Source: Paracoccaceae bacterium (GTDB taxonomy: Bacteria; Pseudomonadota; Alphaproteobacteria; Rhodobacterales; Rhodobacteraceae). Taken from it: DNA of 11,538 nucleotides. A model generated the notes under the pieces. It did not search any database. It was given only the letters and a program-made list of their open reading frames with translations, and was not told the DNA's origin. Shown here piece by piece: positions 6,611-11,538 of the stretch. The stretch is from NCBI GenBank assembly GCA_030625695.1, contig DAOUQK010000080.1, forward strand, positions 1 through 11,538. Direction: 5' to 3'. The translations under genes and the position numbers were made by a program. Position 1 is the stretch's first letter; each line of letters starts with the position of its first letter.

Positions 6611-7558
6611 TTAGGTGTCGCCCTGTTCGGCCAGAAATCGTTCCGCGTCCAGCGCCGCCATACAGCCCATGCCGGCACTTGTGACCGCCTGACGATATAT
6701 ATGATCGGTCAGGTCTCCGGCGGCAAAGACGCCCGGAACAGAGGTTTCGGTGCTGCCCGGGTTGACCTTTACATAACCACCCATATGGGTTTCCAACGTG
6801 TCTTTGACCAACTCGCTGGCAGGTGCGTGGCCGATGGCGATGAACACGCCCTTGCAGGGGATTTCAGTGATTTTGCCGGTTTTGACATGTTTGACCCGCA
6901 CGCCTTCGACGCCCAAAGGGGACTCGGTGCCGACAACTTCTTCCAACTGATGAAACCACAGCGGTTCAATCTTGGGGTTCTTCATCAACCGGTTTTCCAG
7001 AATCTTTTCCGACCGCAATTCATCGCGCCGGTGGATCAGTGTCACCTTGGAGGCAAAGTTTGTCAGAAACAGCGCCTCTTCCACCGCCGTATTGCCGCCG
7101 CCGACCACGACAATCTCTTGGCCACGATAAAAGAACCCGTCGCAGGTGGCGCAGGCCGACACGCCAAACCCCTTGAACTTTTCTTCTGATGGCAACCCCA
7201 ACCATTTGGCCCGCGCACCGGTCGCCAGAATGACTGCATCGGCGGTATAGGTGGTGCCGCTGTCGCCCTTGGCCGTGAATGGCCGTTTGGACAGGTCCAG
7301 ATCGGTGATGATATCGCCAATGATTTCGCACTCCATCGCCTTGGCGTGCTCTTGCATCCGGATCATCAGATCGGGGCCCTGAACTTGCGCGTCTCCGGGC
7401 CAGTTCTCGACCTCGGTGGTGGTAGTCAACTGGCCGCCGGGCTCGATGCCCTGTACCAGAATGGGTGCCAGCATGGCGCGGCTGGCGTAAACGCCAGCGG
7501 TGTAACCTGCCGGGCCGGAGCCGATGATCAGAACTTTGGTGTGCCGTGTGTCGCCCAT
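6611..7558 (-). CDS. trxB: Thioredoxin-disulfide reductase
   Basis: This cytoplasmic FAD enzyme passes electrons from NADPH to thioredoxin, which in turn reduces ribonucleotide reductase, PAPS/APS reductase and peroxiredoxins. The 315-residue product is full length. It has the FAD motif GSGPAG at 13-18, the redox-active C136-A-T-C139 pair, a second dinucleotide fold VVGGGNTA at 151-158, the HRR triplet at 176-178 that recognises the NADPH phosphate, and the C-terminal FAD motif GDLTD at 281-285. The ATG at 7558 has GGGGAA upstream at good spacing. It is divergent from an Lrp/AsnC gene with 228 nt between them, and it precedes cyaC on the same strand. The Lrp-type regulator may control it, which is inference from position. 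Confidence 0.97.
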   Translation of the reverse strand: MGDTRHTKVLIIGSGPAGYTAGVYASRAMLAPILVQGIEPGGQLTTTTEVENWPGDAQVQGPDLMIRMQEHAKAMECEIIGDIITDLDLSKRPFTAKGDSGTTYTADAVILATGARAKWLGLPSEEKFKGFGVSACATCDGFFYRGQEIVVVGGGNTAVEEALFLTNFASKVTLIHRRDELRSEKILENRLMKNPKIEPLWFHQLEEVVGTESPLGVEGVRVKHVKTGKITEIPCKGVFIAIGHAPASELVKDTLETHMGGYVKVNPGSTETSVPGVFAAGDLTDHIYRQAVTSAGMGCMAALDAERFLAEQGDT

Positions 7559-7680
7559 GATATTCCCCGGATGTTACTAAAGTCGGCAGCCTGCCTGACG
7601 GGGCTGCATATACCCCCGGTATTGATGGGCTTAAACCCCTGATCTGGGGGCGGCCAATGCCTGTCACTTATACTTGATGA

Positions 7681-7724
7681 CACGATCGCGAAGATTATTG
7701 CGCGATTGTGAAATATTATTGCGC
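7681..7724. promoter_or_regulatory. Phased repeats, candidate operator between trxB and lrp
   Basis: ATTATTGCGC occurs at 7694-7703 and again at 7715-7724, exactly 21 bp apart (two helical turns). Interleaved with these, CACGATCGCG (7681-7690) and CGCGATTGTG (7701-7710) form an inverted repeat with one mismatch. The second direct repeat covers the -35 box of the lrp promoter. Such spacing suits a dimeric or multimeric regulator such as Lrp acting on its own gene; the identity of the binder is inferred. Confidence 0.45.
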
Positions 7725-7746
7725 CCAAACCCGGCACTGTTATAAG
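7719..7746 (+). promoter_or_regulatory. Likely sigma-70-type promoter of the lrp gene
   Basis: TTGCGC (7719-7724) and TATAAG (7741-7746) are separated by 16 nt. The expected transcript begins about 35 nt before the ATG at 7787, which has AGGAAGAG (7772-7779) as a strong ribosome binding site. The -35 box lies within the 21-bp-spaced repeats, suggesting autoregulation. Confidence 0.5.
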
Positions 7747-7786
7747 AAACCAAAATTCGGGCCAGTTATTCAGGAAGAGATAAACC

Positions 7787-8287
7787 ATGGTGTCGACGCG
7801 TTTGGATCCAATTGACCGCAAGATACTGTCAGAGCTTCAGGGCGACGGGCGGATGACCAATGTCGAACTGGCCAGACGGGTTGGCATTTCGGCGCCGCCT
7901 TGCCTGCGCCGGGTACGGTCTCTGGAAGAGGCGGGGTTGATCCATGGTTACCACGCTAGGGTCAACGCCCGCGAATTGGGCTTTGAGGTGCAGGTTTTTG
8001 CCATGGTCGGTCTGGACAGCCAGGCCGAAGCGGAGCTGAATGCTTTTGAAGACCGCTGCCGTCAATGGCCCCTGGTGCGCGAGTGTCATATGCTGAACGG
8101 CGAGGTTGATTTCATGCTGAAATGTGTGGCCCCGGACCTGAGCAGTTTCCAGAGCTTTCTGACCGGGCAGTTGCTGAATACGCCGAATGTGGCCAGTGTC
8201 AAAACCTCACTGGTGATCCGGCGCGCCAAGGACGAACCGGGTGTTCCGTTTGATGTTCTGGAAGAACGGTTGATGCGCAACGCCTGA
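7787..8287 (+). CDS. Lrp/AsnC family transcriptional regulator
   Basis: The 166-residue product has an N-terminal winged helix-turn-helix at about 8-60 (LDPIDRKILSELQGDGRM, ELARRVGISAPPCLRRVRSL) and a C-terminal RAM ligand-binding and oligomerisation domain at about 66-145 (including MLNGEVDFMLKCVAPD). Family members form dimers to octamers that bind DNA and often sense amino acids. The specific ligand cannot be read here. The ATG at 7787 follows AGGAAGAG at 7 nt spacing. It is divergent from trxB and convergent with the Hint-domain gene, and ends 14 nt before a GC-rich hairpin. It probably controls itself and perhaps trxB through the repeats at 7681-7724. Confidence 0.95.
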   Translation: MVSTRLDPIDRKILSELQGDGRMTNVELARRVGISAPPCLRRVRSLEEAGLIHGYHARVNARELGFEVQVFAMVGLDSQAEAELNAFEDRCRQWPLVRECHMLNGEVDFMLKCVAPDLSSFQSFLTGQLLNTPNVASVKTSLVIRRAKDEPGVPFDVLEERLMRNA

Positions 8288-8301
8288 TCAATGGCGCAGA
8301 G

Positions 8302-8322
8302 GCCCCGGCATAAAGCCGGGGC
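8302..8322. terminator. Hairpin shared by convergent lrp and Hint-domain genes
   Basis: GCCCCGGC and GCCGGGGC form a perfect 8-bp stem with an ATAAA loop, in the 44-nt gap between the two stops. There is no T-tract on either side, so termination strength is uncertain, but stem, loop and position suit a two-way terminator. Confidence 0.6.
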
Positions 8323-8331
8323 TGCGTTGCG

Positions 8332-9126
8332 TCACGCACTCATCAAATCTGGTTGACCATCGCCCGCGCGCGGGAATGCCAGGGGGCCAAAATCGGTCAA
8401 CTGGTCGATATGTGCGAACAGGTTAAGGTACAGCGACCGCATTGCATGGCTGATCAACCGTACAGCCTGGACACCGGGGTGATAGGTTTCAAACTCCAAC
8501 CCGCCGATCCGAATGACCGCATGGCGTGGCAGGCAGATGTGGAACAGTTCAACCGCCGTCGGGGGGGCTGTTTCAATCACGTTCATGCCGTCAATGAATT
8601 CCTGCACCGGCGTCAACATCTGCGCACCGCCAACCAGCGCACGCAAATGGTTGGGCGTGTTCAACAGCCGCGCAGATGGCCCGGCCAGAACATAAGATAT
8701 AGGGCGTTGCATGCCAAAACTATCGGCCATGATCCGGGTCAGTTTCAGGTTGCGCCCTGATGGTCCGGGACGGCCCGGCACCAGCGTGGTTGAGCCTTTC
8801 CACAGCACCTTTTCGGCGCTGTCGTCAGTTGTCATCACCCGGTCACCCGGTTGCAGGTCCTCGATTGCCATCGGGCCGGTATCTGTCTCAACCATTGAGC
8901 CCCGTGAAAATGCACAAAACGCATCTTCGAACAATGGCAGGGCCGGGGCCAAGTGGCGGGTATGCGCCACATTTCCATTGGCCAAAAGTGAGGCAATTTC
9001 ATAGCGACGCAGCTGCGGGCGCTTTTGCAGCGTTCGCTGCGCGCGCCAGGCGGCCGGGTCTCTCATGGTCGGATCAGTCAGTACAGCATGCTGCGCTGCG
9101 CGCACCAAAGAATTAGGGATCGTCAT
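8332..9126 (-). CDS. Hint (Hedgehog/intein) domain-containing protein
   Basis: The 264-residue product has an N-terminal region of about 69 residues with no recognised domain, then a Hint domain starting at C71 (CAFSRGSMVETDTG, AIEDLQPGDRVMT) and reaching the block LFHICLPRHAVIRIGGLEFETYHPG-type end near 194-218. Such Hint proteins are common in Rhodobacterales, often as several copies, and their role is mostly unknown; related domains catalyse autoproteolysis through the first Cys. Here the segment before C71 could be the piece released. No signal peptide or RTX repeats are seen. The ATG at 9126 has AAAGGG (9139-9134) at 7 nt spacing; this sequence can pair with CCCTT upstream (CCCTT-TTGA-AAGGG), possibly limiting translation. 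It is transcribed alone from a promoter at 9247-9218. Confidence 0.85.
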   Translation of the reverse strand: MTIPNSLVRAAQHAVLTDPTMRDPAAWRAQRTLQKRPQLRRYEIASLLANGNVAHTRHLAPALPLFEDAFCAFSRGSMVETDTGPMAIEDLQPGDRVMTTDDSAEKVLWKGSTTLVPGRPGPSGRNLKLTRIMADSFGMQRPISYVLAGPSARLLNTPNHLRALVGGAQMLTPVQEFIDGMNVIETAPPTAVELFHICLPRHAVIRIGGLEFETYHPGVQAVRLISHAMRSLYLNLFAHIDQLTDFGPLAFPRAGDGQPDLMSA

Positions 9127-9204
9127 TTTTCGGCCCTTTCAAAAGGGTCGCATCTGCGCCGGCCCCCACCAGCAACGACAAATGGACACAAGGTTCACAT
9201 TTAT

Positions 9205-9234
9205 CAGTATTATAAAGATAGTAGGCAAATACTG
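9205..9234. promoter_or_regulatory. Dyad operator-like repeat over the Hint gene promoter
   Basis: CAGTATT (9205-9211) and AATACTG (9228-9234) form a perfect 7-bp inverted repeat with a 16-nt spacer, 23 bp centre to centre. The dyad straddles the -10 box of the minus-strand promoter, so a bound dimer would block RNA polymerase. The regulator is not known. Confidence 0.45.
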
Positions 9235-9247
9235 TTCGAATTGTCAA
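9218..9247 (-). promoter_or_regulatory. Sigma-70-type promoter for the Hint-domain gene
   Basis: Minus-strand TTGACA (9247-9242) is a perfect -35 box, followed after 18 nt by TACTAT (9223-9218), a four-of-six match to the -10 box. The start of transcription would be near 9211, giving a leader of about 85 nt. A TATAAT also occurs at 9214-9209 but lacks a partner at normal spacing. Confidence 0.6.
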
Positions 9248-9369
9248 AATCTCATCCCCGTTTGACGCAGGATTGGCACCAATCCAGCCGCAGACATGGG
9301 GTTTGTTTCTAACCCCCGGCTAATTTGGCCTTAATTTGATTCTCCACGCATTTACTGGCGCGCGCCCAA
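9248..9369. other. Gene-free stretch between Hint gene promoter and small-gene terminator
   Basis: I see no gene here. It holds a 16-bp palindrome GGATTGG-CA-CCAATCC at 9270-9285 and a weak hairpin GGGGTT/AACCCC at 9298-9316. Neither is followed by a T-tract on the side that would matter. Confidence 0.5.
9270..9285. repeat. 16-bp palindrome GGATTGG-CA-CCAATCC
   Basis: This is a perfect 7-bp inverted repeat with a 2-bp centre, located 23 bp upstream of the -35 box of the Hint gene promoter. The position suits an activator or repressor site. A spacer of two bases makes an RNA role less likely. Confidence 0.4.
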
Positions 9370-9370
9370 G

Positions 9371-9401
9371 AAAAACCCGCCTTGGTAGTAGTCAAGGCGG
9401 G
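9371..9401 (-). terminator. Intrinsic terminator of the small-gene transcript
   Basis: On the minus strand CCCGCCTTG (9401-9393), an 8-nt loop and CAAGGCGGG (9384-9376) form a perfect 9-bp stem followed directly by TTTTT (9375-9371). This is a textbook Rho-independent terminator, and its direction fixes a minus-strand transcript coming from above 9401, namely the 42-codon gene at 9530-9658. Confidence 0.88.
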
Positions 9402-9529
9402 CCTTCCTGACCATCCGGGTTCTGGGCAGCTAACCGGAGGTGCACCTCATCCATAAAGCGGCAGACTTTGTGGATGGGCAATCTGAAGGTGTAGTGTGTC
9501 TGGCGGGCAGCGCCAGTTCAGGCAGCCAG
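9402..9529 (-). ncRNA. Structured 3' region, possible small RNA from the small-gene transcript
   Basis: The 128 nt between the small-gene stop and the terminator can fold repeatedly on the minus strand. CATCCACAAAG (9476-9466) pairs with CTTTATGGATG (9458-9448) with one non-Watson-Crick position. Next is the perfect 12-bp palindrome GAGGTGCACCTC (9448-9437). CCGGTT near 9436-9431 can then pair with AACCCGG near 9420-9414 with one bulge. Dense folds ending in a strong terminator suggest a 3'UTR-derived small RNA. No family was recognised, and the exact 5' end is unknown. Confidence 0.35.
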
Positions 9530-9658
9530 TTAAGCAGCCTGTGCCGGACGGCGATTGGAAAAGGAAACGCGCCGACTGCCACGCGACCAGGGCATTTCCA
9601 CCGAAGTTTCGTTGGCGGTTTTGAGGACGGATTTGATAAAACGGTTCTTGGTTCTCAT
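9530..9658 (-). CDS. Small basic protein of unknown function (42 aa)
   Basis: The ATG at 9658 opens a 42-codon frame, MRTKNRFIKSVLKTANETS followed by VEMPWSRGSRRVSFSNRRPAQAA, ending with TAA at 9530. AGGAG at 9672-9668 lies 9 nt upstream, one of the best ribosome binding sites in the window, and a textbook terminator closes the transcript. The product is strongly basic (many Arg/Lys), with a predicted short N-terminal helix and a central MPWSRGSRR motif. I have an impression that similar short proteins with an MPW-RG-RR core occur in other Rhodobacterales, but cannot verify it. There is no signal peptide or membrane segment. Function is unknown; the charge suggests RNA, DNA or ribosome contact, which is inference. 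A longer overlapping minus frame (9447-9776) is less likely. Confidence 0.7.
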   Translation of the reverse strand: MRTKNRFIKSVLKTANETSVEMPWSRGSRRVSFSNRRPAQAA

Positions 9659-9968
9659 TGGTTTGATCTCCTGCCTGAATTGTGTTTGCCCTGTTAAGTG
9701 CTGGGCGTGTGTCGTTCTTGAAGATCAGTTTCCCCGGTAAATGAGGCAGGCGTTTGTCGGTATCGGGGGGAATCAAAGAAGTTCTGTGTCATGGGCGAGA
9801 TGGGAGAAGGCATTCCTCTGACATTCAAACAAGTTGAATTTTAACATGTGAAATCAACAGACTAAACATATAAACGTCAGGTATTTCTACGACTAAAGCA
9901 GTCGTTTTCGGGCAAATGTGGCACAATTGATCGGGTATTGAACACAATTGGTGCCAAATTGGACGGGT
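9659..9968. other. Gene-free AT-richer region between the small gene and pgeF
   Basis: I see no gene in these 310 nt beyond the ribosome binding site of the small gene at 9668-9672. The part 9820-9960 is AT-rich. It contains the near palindrome TTCAA-ACAAG-TTGAA (9824-9838), a 6-bp hairpin ACGACT/AGTCGT (9889-9905) followed by a few T on the plus strand, and the CACAATTG repeats near the pgeF stop. The promoter of the small gene should lie here, but I could not pick a convincing one. Confidence 0.5.
9919..9956 (-). terminator. Inverted repeat after pgeF with 21-bp phased CACAATTG copies
   Basis: CACAATTG occurs at 9922-9929 and 9943-9950, 21 bp apart. The flanks also make an inverted repeat, TGGCACAATTG (9919-9929) with CAATTGGTGCCA (9945-9956), which pairs with one bulged base. 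It lies 12 nt past the pgeF stop, so a transcript-end hairpin is the simplest reading. There is no T-tract, and an operator-like role is possible. Confidence 0.35.
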
Positions 9969-10724
9969 TTACAGACGGATGGTGGAAATTAGGCGGCCAT
10001 AGTCGGCTTCGTCGGCGTGGGTGGTCCGGCGATAAGAGTAAAACCGGTCCGCATCTGAATAGGTGCAATGACGGGTCCATTCGCTTTGGCCGATGTCGGC
10101 GCGACGCAACCGGTTCAGGCTGAACCCTTGCAGATCAAATAACATCCGGTCGCCGGTGCCGTTAGCGAAAAACCGGGAATTATCGGGGTCATCCACCAGA
10201 AATTCATCCAGAAACTCAGGGCCAACTTCGTAAGCACGCTGGGAAATCGACGGACCGATAATGGCCGAGGTATCCGCGCGGTTGGCCCCAAGCGCCTCCA
10301 TTGCTGTCAATGTCTCTTCCAGAATGCCACTCAGCGCGCCGCGCCAGCCGGCGTGGGCCGCACCAATAACGCCAGCTTTGGCGTCGTGAAACAGCACCGG
10401 CTGGCAATCAGCCGTCAGGATACCCAGGGCCAGACCGGGGGTGTTGGTGACCATGGCGTCGGCCTGGGGGCGGGTTTCCAGCGGGGCAACCACGGTGATA
10501 ACTTTGGTCGAATGGATTTGGTGCAACGAGGTCAGGGCCTCTGGCGCCACCCCCATGGCCTCGGCGACACGGGTGCGGTTAATCTCGACCGCAGCACTTT
10601 GGTCGGTGGATCCGGGGCCGCAATTCAGCCCGTGGAATATCCCGGATGAGGCCCCGCCACGGCGGGTAAAGAACCCGTGGCGTGCCGGGGTCAGGTGGTC
10701 AGAGGTCAGAATTTCCAAGGTCAT
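9969..10724 (-). CDS. pgeF: Peptidoglycan editing factor PgeF (YfiH/laccase-domain protein)
   Basis: PgeF proteins remove wrongly added residues such as L-serine from the UDP-MurNAc precursor during cell-wall synthesis; the family was earlier called polyphenol oxidase or laccase and has purine nucleoside activity in some members. The 251-residue product is full length with the metal-site motifs LHQIHS (H71), TADCQPV (C107) and AAHAGWRGA (H124), all intact. The ATG at 10724 (MTLEILTSDHL) gives the family length; the frame is open to 10811 inside the upstream gene, but that extension is not family-like. It starts 10 nt after the stop of the MidA-like gene and lacks a good ribosome binding site of its own, so translational coupling is likely. 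Confidence 0.95.
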   Translation of the reverse strand: MTLEILTSDHLTPARHGFFTRRGGASSGIFHGLNCGPGSTDQSAAVEINRTRVAEAMGVAPEALTSLHQIHSTKVITVVAPLETRPQADAMVTNTPGLALGILTADCQPVLFHDAKAGVIGAAHAGWRGALSGILEETLTAMEALGANRADTSAIIGPSISQRAYEVGPEFLDEFLVDDPDNSRFFANGTGDRMLFDLQGFSLNRLRRADIGQSEWTRHCTYSDADRFYSYRRTTHADEADYGRLISTIRL

Positions 10725-10734
10725 GGTCGGGGTA

Positions 10735-11538
10735 TCATGGCGTAAGTCCGGGCAGAGGGGGGCCTTGATCCGGGTAAAGGCCCAGTACCTTGAACAGGAT
10801 TCCCATTTCATCCTCTCCCGTCAAGCGCAGTTGCGCAGATGTGATAGCGGCCTGAACCTCGGGCGGCTGGCCGTTGGCCAATGCCTGCGCCCGGGGTGCC
10901 AGCCCCAGGCGGTCCAGAAAAATCCCCTGTGGTGTCAGACGGCTATGACCACAACCCGCCGCTTTGGCGGCCATTGCCAGCGCCTCAAAGTCCACATGCG
11001 CCGTCAGGTCCGCCTGTCCGGGCTCGCCCAGGATATCGGCGGGTTCATGTCCCTTTACCGCCTGAAGAGTGTCCCCCAGCGCACGCCAGTCGCCATAATC
11101 CACCAGTAACGCCGCACCGCCAAAGCCTGCGATTCGCGCGGCCAGTTCGGTGGTGATGCCTTGCGCAGGGGCGCAGGTTTCCACCAGGTCGCCGTCTTTG
11201 GTATCTTCCAGTCGATGCGAAAGGGTGGCGGGTTGCACGAGGGGACCAAGGCCAAAGCCCAAATCAGCGCCGTTCAGGCCCACATGCCGTTCCCGCCATC
11301 CCACCCCGTCACGGTGAAACTGACGGATCGGCAGCGCGTCAAAGAATTCATTGGCAATCAGGAACAGTGGCTGGTCGGGCAATTCAGCACAATTGTCCAG
11401 CCAACGCGGTGCATATGCTGACAGTCGATCGTTTTGCGCACGACGCAGAACCGGTGAGACTTCGATCAGGGTCAGTTGGGCGGCGTCATGAAAACCGGGC
11501 ACAGCTTTTGTCGCCCGCATGACATCCGCCATCAAGGT
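10735..11538 (-). CDS. MidA/NDUFAF7-type SAM-dependent methyltransferase, partial (N-terminus off right edge)
   Basis: The frame is open to the right edge, so the first part of the gene is missing; 268 codons including the stop are present, where the family usually has about 350 residues. The visible part begins TLMADVMRAT, which is the end of the SAM-binding GxGxG(T) region, then LIEVSPVLRRAQ, the conserved FLIANEFFDALPI segment near 60-70, and LLVDYGD. The family includes mitochondrial NDUFAF7, which methylates an arginine of complex I during assembly; the bacterial role is less clear. Apparent starts near the edge (ATG at 11532, TTG at 11535) are internal codons. It lies 10 nt upstream of pgeF, an order common in Rhodobacterales, where lgt often comes before. 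Confidence 0.93.
   Translation of the reverse strand, partial: TLMADVMRATKAVPGFHDAAQLTLIEVSPVLRRAQNDRLSAYAPRWLDNCAELPDQPLFLIANEFFDALPIRQFHRDGVGWRERHVGLNGADLGFGLGPLVQPATLSHRLEDTKDGDLVETCAPAQGITTELAARIAGFGGAALLVDYGDWRALGDTLQAVKGHEPADILGEPGQADLTAHVDFEALAMAAKAAGCGHSRLTPQGIFLDRLGLAPRAQALANGQPPEVQAAITSAQLRLTGEDEMGILFKVLGLYPDQGPPLPGLTP

Noticed and set aside
6263..7189. 308-residue plus-strand open frame across cyaC and trxB
   Set aside because: It spans the ends of two well-supported minus-strand genes and the gap between them, which no real gene would be expected to do here.
7020..7667. 215-residue minus-strand frame overlapping trxB
   Set aside because: It is a shifted-frame shadow of trxB with an Arg-rich, domain-free product.
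9447..9776. 109-residue minus-strand frame overlapping the 42-aa gene
   Set aside because: The 42-codon frame has an AGGAG site at the right spacing and a more gene-like composition; the longer frame shows no recognisable motif and runs through the structured tail.
9889..9908. Plus-strand intrinsic terminator ACGACT/AGTCGT followed by TTTT
   Set aside because: The stem is only 6 bp and no plus-strand gene lies upstream in this gap, so there is no transcript for it to end.

Overview
The window looks like a chromosomal segment of an alphaproteobacterium, most likely of the order Rhodobacterales (Roseobacter group). This is inferred from gene content and sequence style: a fused ATP sulfurylase/APS kinase, an Hsp20 gene followed by a DUF1150 gene, a Hint-domain protein of the type common in that order, the midA-pgeF gene pair, and GC-rich coding DNA with GTG/TTG starts. 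No tRNA, rRNA, CRISPR array, phage gene or intact insertion sequence was seen. All genes look like housekeeping or regulatory genes.

Layout. (1) 1-1831, minus strand: a renal-dipeptidase-fold (M19) protein whose stop overlaps the start of a protein of unknown function that runs off the left edge. (2) 1923-2659, plus strand: a heat-shock module made of an RpoH-like promoter, a leader that can fold as a fourU-type RNA thermometer, hsp20, and a small DUF1150 gene. (3) 2660-2854: a convergent intergenic region with a short perfect hairpin and a pair of inverted REP-like palindromes with GTAG feet. (4) 2855-7558, minus strand: trxB, then a redox-type class III adenylate cyclase (cyaC-like: histidine-rich membrane domain, 2Fe-2S ferredoxin domain, cyclase domain), then the bifunctional sulfate adenylyltransferase/APS kinase. 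(5) 7559-8287: an Lrp/AsnC regulator divergent from trxB, with phased repeats over its promoter. (6) 8332-9247, minus strand: a Hint-domain protein under a good sigma-70-like promoter that carries an operator-like dyad. (7) 9371-9672, minus strand: a very small 42-codon gene with a strong ribosome binding site, a structured 3' region and a classic intrinsic terminator. (8) 9969-11538, minus strand: midA-like methyltransferase (cut by the right edge) followed closely by pgeF.

How the parts may work together. TrxB keeps thioredoxin reduced, and thioredoxin feeds the PAPS/APS reduction that follows Sat-CysC. The cyclase between them probably reads the quinone or redox state and makes cAMP, so this block has a redox/sulfur theme, though co-regulation is inference. 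The hsp20 unit may be controlled by heat twice, at transcription and at translation. The least explained parts are the small gene with its structured tail, the M19 protein that has lost metal ligands, and the operator-like repeats upstream of lrp and of the Hint gene.
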